Shown piece after piece: positions 36,244 to 43,885 of a stretch of DNA of 46,322 nt. The notes below the pieces were generated by a model. The model was given only the letters and a program-made list of their open reading frames with translations. It was not told the DNA's origin and made no database searches. The first letter of the stretch is position 1. Every line of letters begins with the position of its first letter. Source of the DNA: a virus; the IMG/VR virus record IMGVR_UViG_3300004807_000038, positions 1 to 46,322 of that record; one strand, 5' to 3'. Both the position numbers and the translations under genes were made by a program.

Positions 36244-37447
36244 CTTGATCCTGCTGTTTTTGAAATTGACCTTTTAGAAAGTTCAATCGATTAAATTCTT
36301 GACGGTTATTCATCTTAGAAGCGTTACCATTCTTGTCGACTACAACCGTTCCTTCTGGACCTGTGTGTTGTCCGCCGACGCTGTGATAGTACGGACTGTT
36401 CTTTGCCATGACATTAACGAGGACGTTCTTAGCAGACTGTAGATGGTTGTGAAGATCAAGAGCTCTTTTAAAGTGATCTTGATTGTCCATCACGTGTTTA
36501 ATATTAGCCGCGTGAGCCTGCGCTTTCTTATCTTTCGCTGCCTGCGTCTTAACGCTATCTACGTCTTTCTTATGTCTATTAGTAATGTCTTGCATGTAAC
36601 CCTCAATAGAAGGCTTTCCTTCAGACCTAATCATATTATTGATGTGAGTCTCTAACGTCTTCTCATGACCTTTGAGTGAATCTAGCGCCTCAGGACTCAT
36701 TGCGGCATAAGACTTTTTAGCCTGATTCATATGCGTTAAAAACTGTTTCTGTTCTTCAGGCGTATAGTTATTAGGATTTACTTCTACTGTTGGATCGATA
36801 TTGTTGACGTCTGGATGCTCTCTAAATTTAGATCTAACGCTGTTAGGAAGGGGGCCGGCGTTCATGCTATCTAGACTTCTACCGCCGGTATATTGGGTAT
36901 GAACGACGACGCCTAGTTTTTTCTTCATATTTCTACCCTCAACGCTGTCTGCTGGAGCCGAATATGTAATCGTGTTTGGTGTTACGCTGTGCATTCCATT
37001 CTTCTTAGTAACATCGCCTGTGGTGTGCATTATATCGCCTTGATATATGCCACCATTCTTTGGCATGATTCCAGGAAGGTGGTGAAGTGCGTGTTTTAAT
37101 TTCTCGACTAGTCCTGGAGCGTGACCATGATTCTTCTCAATGTCTTCGTCTGAATAATTTATTTTTGGATTCTTATTAAACGCAGACTTTGTGGCGACGA
37201 AGAAATGTCCAGTCTGAGGATGGTGTCCAAACACTATAGATGGCGCGCCGTCAAACTTAACTGAAGCGTGTGAAGAAGTATTCTTACCAAGAAGCATGTT
37301 ATGTACGTCATTAAGATGCTGATCGGCAGTAGCCACACCTTCATGACCATTATGAATAATATGATCTTCGACGTGTGTAAGATGTTTAAGAGCTTTACCT
37401 TTTTGCTCTTCTTCTGCCTCAATTAAGAATGTCTTAAAATCTATCAT
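36236..37447 (-). CDS. Capsid-targeted ligase-like enzyme (DUF6267-like, KxDG)
   Basis: A 403-aa protein. The N-terminus MIDFKTFLIEAEEE fits a T4-type capsid-targeting peptide with a prohead-protease site after LIE. The next domain has SVKFDGAPSIVFG (about 62-74), a KxDG motif as in the covalent nucleotidyltransferases (DNA/RNA ligases), then KINYSDEDIEKNHG and GIYQGDIMHT. The second half is helical and basic, rich in His, Lys and Gln. I start at ATG 37447, six bases after GGAG; an in-frame extension to 37531 would overlap the previous gene. Ligase or AMP-transfer activity is inferred. Confidence 0.7.
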   Translation of the reverse strand: MIDFKTFLIEAEEEQKGKALKHLTHVEDHIIHNGHEGVATADQHLNDVHNMLLGKNTSSHASVKFDGAPSIVFGHHPQTGHFFVATKSAFNKNPKINYSDEDIEKNHGHAPGLVEKLKHALHHLPGIMPKNGGIYQGDIMHTTGDVTKKNGMHSVTPNTITYSAPADSVEGRNMKKKLGVVVHTQYTGGRSLDSMNAGPLPNSVRSKFREHPDVNNIDPTVEVNPNNYTPEEQKQFLTHMNQAKKSYAAMSPEALDSLKGHEKTLETHINNMIRSEGKPSIEGYMQDITNRHKKDVDSVKTQAAKDKKAQAHAANIKHVMDNQDHFKRALDLHNHLQSAKNVLVNVMAKNSPYYHSVGGQHTGPEGTVVVDKNGNASKMNNRQEFNRLNFLKGQFQKQQDQDA

Positions 37448-37448
37448 A

Positions 37449-38723
37449 TTATTCTCCGGGACCACGAAACACCAAACCGCCGTGTGTTCCGTCAGTGTTA
37501 TTGCGATAATCTTTCTTTCCTGATTCAGCACCTATATTAGCTACTGTTTTTTTCTTAACTGGCGCTGGTTTTACCGGAACCACCGGTGCAGGCTTTTGTA
37601 ATTTCTTTGGAAGCGATACTAATTTAAACGCGCCTGCGGTGCCCTTATGAGGTCCGGAACCGGCCTTTACAGTCTGTTGAGCGACCTTTGTTTCTTTACC
37701 ATTATAATCGCCATATATATCTGATGTAATTCCATTTCCTTTTTTAACTCTAAGGTTTTGAAAATTATCTAAATGCGTATCAGCAATTCTGCTCATATCC
37801 CCAACATGAGAAACTGCGCTACCATCATTTTGAACTTGACTGTGTGCAACAATGTGATGTATTTTTGTTGGAGGAGAAACTTGACCTCTAATATAATTTC
37901 TTAATTGTTCGTCATTCATATTACCCAAGCCAGCATCTAAATGTCTAGCCATCTTCTTTCTTGCTATTACTGACGCGTTCTCTGCTTCTCTAGCCCTTAG
38001 AGCTTCTTTACCCTTTGGTTTAAAGTCTTTATTAGATCCACCTGAAGCTTTCCACGCTTCTCTTTGTGCGCCTTTTAATTTTCTACCAATTTTATATTGA
38101 GCATGACGTTCTGCTTTGGTTCCTGTATATCCAAGACGATCAGCCATATCTTGGTCGTGAGCTTTTTGGATATTAGTTAATGTTCCTGGTTTTAAACCAC
38201 CTTTTTTTTCTAAAGTAGCCAAACCGTCATTTCTATAATTTGGTTGAACTTCTGTTCCATATTTTGCAGAAACACCAACATGTTTTACTGCTCCAGTTTT
38301 TGGATGACGTAGAGTAACAATAAGATCTCCATTAGAATTAGGATCTCTTATACCTGTAGTTTTTTCATGATCTCCGGGTTTGTTGACAGTATCTCTGTTA
38401 GAAGTCCAATGAATATTGGAAATATCATGCCCCTTAAATTCAGGATGGTTTTCTATATATTTTTTTATTGCTTCTGAAGTCTGTCTAGCGTGATTGTCAA
38501 TTTCAGTATATGCCGCCGGACTCATTTTATCTTTTAATTTCTTATGAACCTGTTCAGGCGTACCACCATAGTCTTCAGACTCAGATCTATGGTGTTCTGG
38601 AAGTCGATTTTCTGGATGTAGATGTTTTGCTAGCAATAACTCGTGCAGTTTACCCTTGTCGTCATTAGATTCAGAAGAACTCGCTGCCGCCATTTCAATT
38701 AGATATGTACTAAATCCTAACAT
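37449..38723 (-). CDS. Capsid-targeted nuclease-like protein (PD-(D/E)XK pattern)
   Basis: A 424-aa protein. MLGFSTYLIE is again a capsid-targeting-like start. The N-terminal domain has GKLHELLLAKHL (Glu helix, about 24-35), SNGDLIVTL (Asp, about 129-137) and HVGVSAKYG (Lys, about 148-156), the order Glu/Asp/xxK of the PD-(D/E)XK nucleases. The middle has KIHHIVAHS (about 290-298), an HNH-like stretch. The tail is Lys/Pro-rich. The DNA is more AT-rich with fewer AGA/CTA-type codons than neighbours, a sign of recent transfer. Nuclease activity is inferred from motifs only. Confidence 0.55.
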   Translation of the reverse strand: MLGFSTYLIEMAAASSSESNDDKGKLHELLLAKHLHPENRLPEHHRSESEDYGGTPEQVHKKLKDKMSPAAYTEIDNHARQTSEAIKKYIENHPEFKGHDISNIHWTSNRDTVNKPGDHEKTTGIRDPNSNGDLIVTLRHPKTGAVKHVGVSAKYGTEVQPNYRNDGLATLEKKGGLKPGTLTNIQKAHDQDMADRLGYTGTKAERHAQYKIGRKLKGAQREAWKASGGSNKDFKPKGKEALRAREAENASVIARKKMARHLDAGLGNMNDEQLRNYIRGQVSPPTKIHHIVAHSQVQNDGSAVSHVGDMSRIADTHLDNFQNLRVKKGNGITSDIYGDYNGKETKVAQQTVKAGSGPHKGTAGAFKLVSLPKKLQKPAPVVPVKPAPVKKKTVANIGAESGKKDYRNNTDGTHGGLVFRGPGE

Positions 38724-38725
38724 AA

Positions 38726-39379
38726 TCAATTTTCCTTCGATGGTTTTGGCTTTACTGAAGTCGTCGTCACTACAACCTCGCCAGATTCGGGATCATGCTT
38801 TACGTGATGTGCATGAAATTCTACTTCTGGATGATGTTTCTTAAGAGCGATAAACTTCTTTAGATTGTCTTCTGAGTCGTCATATAGATGAACTTTTTTA
38901 TATTTATTCTTGTTTATCTGGTCGTGCATGATAGCGGCTTTGGCGTCAGCAGCCTTCATTGGAAGGTTACCTGCTCTTCTGACGTGTATCTGTCCGATGT
39001 CTATTCCATACTTTGACATGTGATGGGCGAACTTCTTCTGATCGTCTAGGTCTGATCGAGCGGTCAGTATCTCTACATTCTTGTTGTTCTTATGGATAGC
39101 CTTCATCTTGGCTATCATCTTTCTAATAGGTCTAGCGTGCTCACCGAAAGCGTCTGAGCTTCTAAACTCTCTAAAGTCGTAAGAATGGTTGTCTGGAAGG
39201 GTGTGAGTATTGAACTCAGAGCTCGTTAGAGTCCTTGATCTATTGCCTTTTGGATCTAGAACGTGGATTCTCATACCTTCTGGATCGTGATGGAATAGCG
39301 TATCGTCTATGTCAAAAGCATGAAGAGTCTCAGAATCTTCGTCTTTCTTCTCGCAGATGAATTGATTAAAAGATATCAT
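38726..39379 (-). CDS. Capsid-targeted HAD-like phosphatase
   Basis: A 217-aa protein. MISFNQFICE is the fourth capsid-targeting-like start. It is followed by a HAD core: AFDIDDTLF (about 19-27) with nucleophile and acid Asp, VEILTARSD (about 94-102) motif II, and VHLYDDSEDN (about 144-153) motif IV. Such enzymes include nucleotidases and polynucleotide 3'/5'-phosphatases (as in T4 Pnkp). I start at ATG 39379, six bases after AAGG, rather than 39385. It is the first gene after a late promoter. Confidence 0.72.
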   Translation of the reverse strand: MISFNQFICEKKDEDSETLHAFDIDDTLFHHDPEGMRIHVLDPKGNRSRTLTSSEFNTHTLPDNHSYDFREFRSSDAFGEHARPIRKMIAKMKAIHKNNKNVEILTARSDLDDQKKFAHHMSKYGIDIGQIHVRRAGNLPMKAADAKAAIMHDQINKNKYKKVHLYDDSEDNLKKFIALKKHHPEVEFHAHHVKHDPESGEVVVTTTSVKPKPSKEN

Positions 39380-39412
39380 GACCATCCTTGTAATTTTTAA
39401 GATATTTATATA

Positions 39413-39420
39413 ATATCTAA
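39413..39420 (-). promoter_or_regulatory. T4-type late promoter TATAAATA for the cargo-enzyme operon
   Basis: Exact octamer reading leftward, 33 bp before the HAD gene, just beyond the terminator of the candidate RNA. It would make the four capsid-targeted enzymes late products. Confidence 0.65.
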
Positions 39421-39438
39421 AACAAGGAAAGTGTCAAT

Positions 39439-39465
39439 AAAAAAGGGGAGCCCGCAGGCTCCCCC
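39439..39465 (-). terminator. Leftward intrinsic terminator
   Basis: GGGGAGCC (39445-39452) and GGCTCCCC (39457-39464) make a GC-rich 8-bp stem with a 4-nt loop, followed leftward by TTTTTT (39444-39439). It is a strong terminator that ends the candidate small RNA and any read-through from the protease unit. Confidence 0.9.
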
Positions 39466-39569
39466 GTCAACTCAGTATGGCTGGCGAAACCACCATCGTG
39501 ATCCAGCGTTCCTTGTCTACTCTACTATTCCAGCGCTATAATCGAGCGCTTAAACATACTGAATGATTC
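39439..39569 (-). ncRNA. Candidate structured late small RNA, about 130 nt
   Basis: A gene-free interval of about 195 bp. A late octamer at 39576-39583 should start transcription near 39569; the terminator ends it at 39439. TCAGTATG/CATACTGA (39472-39479 with 39555-39562) closes a three-way arrangement holding hairpins GCTGG/CCAGC (39480-39484 with 39503-39507) and AGCGCT/AGCGCT (39532-39537 with 39545-39550). No ORF of note or tRNA fold is present. Function unknown. Confidence 0.6.
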
Positions 39570-39575
39570 TGATTT

Positions 39576-39583
39576 TATTTATA
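39576..39583 (-). promoter_or_regulatory. T4-type late promoter TATAAATA for the candidate RNA
   Basis: Exact octamer reading leftward, at the 3' end of the small gene at 39579 (it overlaps the stop). It points at the structured interval and terminator. Confidence 0.6.
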
Positions 39584-39776
39584 TAATAAAATCAATATTT
39601 TTTGTATTTTTTAAAAAAAAATTTGGTGTATTTCCATCAAAACCACCACCGGAGTTAAGATGTTTTAGATACTTTCTAGCGTCACAGATCTTACTACACT
39701 TAGTAACGATCTGGTTAGTCTTAGTCTCGATGACATGAAACTCATTACGATTGATATTCACAATCTCATAATTCAT
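39579..39776 (-). CDS. Small phage protein, 65 aa
   Basis: A 65-aa protein of unknown function, beginning MNYEIVNINRNEFHVIETKTNQIV, a pattern of short beta strands, and ending in a glycine/asparagine-rich tail. The best-spaced site (AGAGGA six bases upstream) favours ATG 39776; earlier in-frame ATGs lie inside the protease gene. Confidence 0.5.
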   Translation of the reverse strand: MNYEIVNINRNEFHVIETKTNQIVTKCSKICDARKYLKHLNSGGGFDGNTPNFFLKNTKNIDFII

Positions 39777-39790
39777 TCTCATTCCTCTTC

Positions 39791-40534
39791 TCATGATAAA
39801 AAGATCGCCCAAAAGTCATCTGCTAGATGTTCGTTAGTTAGATAGTCATGCGGAATATAGCAGTATCCTCTATCTCCCCATCCTTCGCCCCAAGAGTTAC
39901 GAACGATGAAGTTACTTCCTTCACTGCCTACGATGAGCATGCAATGGCCACCGACTACCGTCTCTGTGTTGCTAGGCATAGGGACCACGCCGGTCTGAGC
40001 GACAGCGTCTGACTCAAACGACCGATATAGAGTAGCGCCAAACACGATAGGAATGTTGTGGCTGAGTACGTTGACGATATTTGCTAGCTTTACCGGCACT
40101 CTAGAGTACTGTTTGATGATATGTTTCTTAGCCTCAGCGTACGCCGCGTCTGATGGTCTAGTGGTTAGCTGATTAGGGTCGAACGGCCACACATCTTCGT
40201 TAGGAGCGCCGAGAGAAGCGACTACCTTAATACCATCGCGAATTTCTGCGCCGGCGTCCTGATCAGTGGTGTTCTCAATAACGCGCTCGTTATAGTAGAT
40301 GAACAGTCTTGATGGAATATAGTCGGCTTTACCTTGAGCTCTTAGACCGTACTCTACTGCGCCGGCGATGCCGTTACCGGTACAGGAACCTGTCTGACCC
40401 TGGTCGTATACGGGAGGAAGATGTCCGGTCTTTCTAAGATCGATATTCTTAGGTGCACCCTTCTTTGCTTTTAAATCGCAGATTAAATCTCTATGATCTG
40501 GCTTATCTGGGCGCCAGCCGTATCTTCTAATCAT
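39791..40534 (-). CDS. Papain-family (C1-like) cysteine protease
   Basis: A 247-aa protease of the papain fold. YDQGQTGSCTGNG (43-55) holds the oxyanion Gln45 and nucleophile Cys51, GGHCMLIVG (195-203) the His197, and VRNSWGEGWGDRGY (211-224) the Asn213 and the hallmark NSWG loop. No signal peptide and no pro-domain are visible, so it likely acts in the host cytoplasm, possibly on host or phage proteins. Cysteine proteases of this type are unusual in tailed phages. Confidence 0.88.
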   Translation of the reverse strand: MIRRYGWRPDKPDHRDLICDLKAKKGAPKNIDLRKTGHLPPVYDQGQTGSCTGNGIAGAVEYGLRAQGKADYIPSRLFIYYNERVIENTTDQDAGAEIRDGIKVVASLGAPNEDVWPFDPNQLTTRPSDAAYAEAKKHIIKQYSRVPVKLANIVNVLSHNIPIVFGATLYRSFESDAVAQTGVVPMPSNTETVVGGHCMLIVGSEGSNFIVRNSWGEGWGDRGYCYIPHDYLTNEHLADDFWAIFLS

Positions 40535-40730
40535 TCTTCTCTCCTTTGTCCGAATTAGACTTATTATTTATCTGGTGTCTTATCTCCTCAACGATCGCAC
40601 CCATACAAATACCACACCTAGGATTCCAACCAAGAAAACTAAGGGCGTCTTTAACAGACGGATCGACGTGCCACCGGACATAGTCTCTTATCTCATTGGT
40701 AGAGATGACGTTACAAGAACATATGATCAT
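40527..40730 (-). CDS. bfd: Bacterioferritin-associated ferredoxin-like protein
   Basis: A 67-aa [2Fe-2S] protein. Cysteines Cys4, Cys6, Cys39 and Cys42 have the CxC-x32-CxxC spacing of Bfd, which reduces ferritin iron to release it. The core MIICSCNVIS and PRCGICMGAI match that family; the C-terminal tail is polar. It overlaps the protease start by 8 bp. A Dps ferritin is 8 kb away in the same arm. Confidence 0.85.
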   Translation of the reverse strand: MIICSCNVISTNEIRDYVRWHVDPSVKDALSFLGWNPRCGICMGAIVEEIRHQINNKSNSDKGEKND

Positions 40731-40828
40731 GGGTTACCCAACAGCTGCATGGTAATCTTAAGAAGTACGCTAGCGCTTCCTGCTATACATAAAGCTTTTA
40801 ATAGTATAACTACTCTAGGATCTAACAT
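40727..40828 (-). CDS. 33-aa membrane peptide between helicase and ferredoxin
   Basis: MLDPRVVILLKALCIAGS... is a hydrophobic helix followed by a short tail (residues 8-30). The start shares an A with the gp41 stop (TAATG) and its TGA overlaps the ferredoxin ATG, so it is a coupled gene rather than noise. Function unknown. Confidence 0.55.
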   Translation of the reverse strand: MLDPRVVILLKALCIAGSASVLLKITMQLLGNP

Positions 40829-42243
40829 TATTTAAACCCGCTAAACATCGACCTGTCGAACTTAGACGCCGGCTTATTTCTTTCAAACTCTTCTTCGCCA
40901 AATTTAGAGTTGTCAAATACCGACTTCGTAGAAGGTCCATCTAGAATACCCTCTTGAGCAGACTGCTCAACATCGTAAAGTCGCATCTTTGAGCGATCAA
41001 TACCAACGACGAACCTACGATTGCTCCCTGGATCATTATAGCGATTCTTGAGCTGCTTAACCATGATCTGATTGAGTGACTCAAGCTCTTCTGTCGAGAT
41101 GAGTGCAAACATAAAATCAGCTGTGGCCGGGAGTCCAAAGGATTCTGATGTATCTTCCAGTCCCACGTCGCTGTTCGAATATCCGCCTCGAGTTGTTTGA
41201 GTCGCAGAGACGATAGGTACATCGTATTCCACGGCGAGTCCTCGAAGCTCTTCTGCGATTGCCTTGATATAGGTATAAGAATTGACGTTGGCTCCATACT
41301 TCATCCTCGATGACATACAAATGTTGAGATAATCAATATAGATAATATCCGGCTGAAAGTTCTTCTTGATCTTTAACTCATTGAGAAGATGTCTAAAGTT
41401 TGCAGATCCGGCGCATGCAGTCGGATATTCTTTGATGATAAGTTTACCAGTCGTCTTTGACTTCAACGTACCTATTTTAGAGTCATAAGACTGCTTTGGC
41501 AGCAACTCAAGTTCATCCATAGTGACGTTGAGGAGATTAGCGTCGATGCGCTCGGCGATTCTCTCCTCAGCCATCTCTAGCGTAATGTATAGTACATTGA
41601 GTCCTTTGGAGAGGTTCCCTGCTGCGCAGTGACACATGAATAGCGATTTGCCGACACCTGTACCTGCGAGTGCGATATTGAGAGTCTTGTTCGGCAGGCC
41701 ACCGTTTGTGATGGCGTTAAAGTAGTCAAGATCGAATGGAACTCTCTTCTCTTTACGGTGGTAGAACTCGTATCGTTCATCAGTATCCACCAAGAAATCA
41801 TGACCAATATGGGTGTCAAAAGAAACAGCAAGGGCATCAGTAAGTATTTGAGGAATCGAACCTTTTGAGATTGAAGCATTCTTCTCATCCATTATTTTGA
41901 TCGACTTCATGATCGCAAGATAAAGTGATTTATCTTGACAGAATTTCTCTGTCTGATCCAAAATCCAATCTAGTTTAGTGTTTGGGTCCTGTGACAGCGA
42001 CCCGATTATGTCTTTGCACGACTTGAAGCTGTCTTCGCTTAAGCCGTCCTTATTACTTAGGTCGATCGAGAGAGCCTCGATCGATGGAAATGAATTATAT
42101 TTCTTAACGTATTCATCGACCAACTCAAAGACTGTTCTCTCTGAGTAGTCTGTAAAATATTCTGTCTTTAAAAACGGTATAGCCTTCCTGCTAAAATCCT
42201 CGTTAAACACGAGATTAGAAAGTATGACGCATTCGATATTCAA
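40828..42243 (-). CDS. 41: Replicative helicase gp41
   Basis: A 471-aa DnaB-family hexameric helicase that unwinds the fork 5'-3' and works with primase gp61. The N-terminal domain is divergent. The RecA-like C-domain has GTGVGKSLFMCH Walker A (about 193-204), LYITLEMAEERIAER (about 217-231), IIYIDYLNIC Walker B and VSATQTTRGGYS (about 346-357). The C-terminal tail is Ser/Phe-rich and acidic. Length is close to T4 gp41 (475 aa). Confidence 0.95.
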   Translation of the reverse strand: MNIECVILSNLVFNEDFSRKAIPFLKTEYFTDYSERTVFELVDEYVKKYNSFPSIEALSIDLSNKDGLSEDSFKSCKDIIGSLSQDPNTKLDWILDQTEKFCQDKSLYLAIMKSIKIMDEKNASISKGSIPQILTDALAVSFDTHIGHDFLVDTDERYEFYHRKEKRVPFDLDYFNAITNGGLPNKTLNIALAGTGVGKSLFMCHCAAGNLSKGLNVLYITLEMAEERIAERIDANLLNVTMDELELLPKQSYDSKIGTLKSKTTGKLIIKEYPTACAGSANFRHLLNELKIKKNFQPDIIYIDYLNICMSSRMKYGANVNSYTYIKAIAEELRGLAVEYDVPIVSATQTTRGGYSNSDVGLEDTSESFGLPATADFMFALISTEELESLNQIMVKQLKNRYNDPGSNRRFVVGIDRSKMRLYDVEQSAQEGILDGPSTKSVFDNSKFGEEEFERNKPASKFDRSMFSGFK

Positions 42244-42258
42244 TTAACATGCCTCCAG

Positions 42259-42807
42259 TTATCTAAACAGTGGACCCTTAAACCATACAGAAAGAGTCTT
42301 TCTCTCTCCTTTAGTGACGGGAGTGACTCTATGCTGCATGTATGACGGGAATATTATCACACTTCCCATGCTATCAAATTCTTTTACGTGTTTTGGACCG
42401 TTTGAGAACAACTCAAACTTTCCACCCTCATATGGCTCAGTCGATAGATTTACTATAGCCGTAAGCTTATAGTCGTGCATCTCACCAAATCTACCGTCAG
42501 AATGCCAGCTGTATTCGCTCTTGTGCTTTTCATTATATACGTTGTAGTGAATTATATCTGGATCTAACAGCTTATAGATATGAAATCCAAAGTTTTCATT
42601 ATTCACGTGATTGACTATATCTTCAAACTCTCCTAGACTGTTCTTACAGTTCTTCCATGGAGTCATTAAAACTCTTGAAGTCTTAACGATGCCGCTGGCT
42701 GGATTGTCTGTCAATCCAGCGTCAGCAGCGCTCATCATCAAGTTAGATACAGCTTCACAACTCTGTCTTAAGAACATGTTCTCAAAGAAATAGTGATCGT
42801 ACTTCAT
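42259..42807 (-). CDS. PKHD-type 2OG-Fe(II) oxygenase
   Basis: A 182-aa dioxygenase. SWHSDGRFGEMHDYKLTAIVNLS (about 99-121) carries the HxD; YEGGKFELFSNG (about 125-136) follows; VIIFPSYMQHRVTPVTKGERKTLSVWF (about 149-175) carries the distal His and the 2OG-binding Arg. Proteins of this layout hydroxylate proline or other substrates. It lies between uvsX and gp41. Confidence 0.85.
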   Translation of the reverse strand: MKYDHYFFENMFLRQSCEAVSNLMMSAADAGLTDNPASGIVKTSRVLMTPWKNCKNSLGEFEDIVNHVNNENFGFHIYKLLDPDIIHYNVYNEKHKSEYSWHSDGRFGEMHDYKLTAIVNLSTEPYEGGKFELFSNGPKHVKEFDSMGSVIIFPSYMQHRVTPVTKGERKTLSVWFKGPLFR

Positions 42808-43862
42808 TATCCTACTTCTTCTGTCTCATCATTATATACCAGACTTCCTTCAGTGTCAAGTGAATAAGTCTTCTTAATATAGTCTGCGAAGTCTGTGGTC
42901 TTAAACATATTCATCCAAAACTCTTTATTGTCCACGATATCAGCCGCTCTGAAGTTCTTTCCATCGACTTCGCCAGTTTCACGATTGACGACGGAGTACC
43001 ATCCCACTTTTGGCTTAGCCACGTAATTACCTTCGATGGCAAGATCGAGGAGACCGCTCCAGCGATTAATACCACCCTCATAGCTAATGGTAATCGGTAT
43101 CTTAGATTTTTCACGAACGTAACGCGATTTCTCAACATTGATGACAAAATGGTACCCCTGAATCTCTGTTCCATCTTTATCCTGCTGCCTTCCTAAGATC
43201 CAGATATTATCTGCGCCGTAGTACGCGCCTGTACCACCACCGACGACTGCCTTTGGAAACATACCAATTTCCATGTACGTATGATTTACCGCAGCGACTG
43301 GAATGTCTTTGAGTGTAAGATGCGGAGTGATCATTCTAAACAGCGACTTAAGCTGCTTTGCGCGAGACATGTCGGCTACTGACTTTTCATTAAGAGCGTC
43401 TTCAACTTCTTTCTTAGAAGCAAGATTACCAATAGAGTCAATAATGATAAGCACGCGATCGTTGCGATCAATCTCCTTGAGCTGCTTCATAATATCGAAC
43501 TTCAACTCTTCGACGTCCGTAATTGGTGTGTGAACGACAGAGTCTAGCGGAATATTAAACTTTGAGAAATAAGACTGAGGCGTACCAAACTCTGAGTCAT
43601 AGAATAAGATGACTCCATCTGGATATTTCTTAAGATAAGAAGAAGCGAGAAGAAGAGCGAAGCCGGTCTTAAAGTGCTTCGAAGGACCGGCGAGCATGGT
43701 AAGTCCAGGCGTGATACCGCCATCGATAGTACCAGAAAGAGCCACGTTGATCATCGGCACGGGCGTTGGGATCATATCTTTCTTAGTGTAGATCTTAGAG
43801 TCCGTAAGAGTCGAAGTGTATTCAATAGTACTGTTTTTAATAAGTTTTTCTTTTAAAGACAT
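42807..43862 (-). CDS. uvsX: UvsX recombinase (RecA-like)
   Basis: A 351-aa RecA-family recombinase that forms filaments on ssDNA and promotes strand exchange and recombination-dependent replication. LAGPSKHFKTGFALL (about 56-70) is the Walker A, VLIIIDSIGNLAS (about 137-149) Walker B, VAAVNHTYME (about 187-196) the L1 loop region and GGTGAYYGADNIWIL (about 208-222) the L2. The length is near the T4 protein (391 aa), a little short. It has its own consensus promoter. Confidence 0.96.
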   Translation of the reverse strand: MSLKEKLIKNSTIEYTSTLTDSKIYTKKDMIPTPVPMINVALSGTIDGGITPGLTMLAGPSKHFKTGFALLLASSYLKKYPDGVILFYDSEFGTPQSYFSKFNIPLDSVVHTPITDVEELKFDIMKQLKEIDRNDRVLIIIDSIGNLASKKEVEDALNEKSVADMSRAKQLKSLFRMITPHLTLKDIPVAAVNHTYMEIGMFPKAVVGGGTGAYYGADNIWILGRQQDKDGTEIQGYHFVINVEKSRYVREKSKIPITISYEGGINRWSGLLDLAIEGNYVAKPKVGWYSVVNRETGEVDGKNFRAADIVDNKEFWMNMFKTTDFADYIKKTYSLDTEGSLVYNDETEEVG

Positions 43863-43885
43863 ATTAATTCTCCATGTATTATAGT

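Noticed and set aside
39439-39583. tRNA or tmRNA reading of the structured interval
   Set aside because: No T-loop consensus, acceptor end or CCA can be placed.
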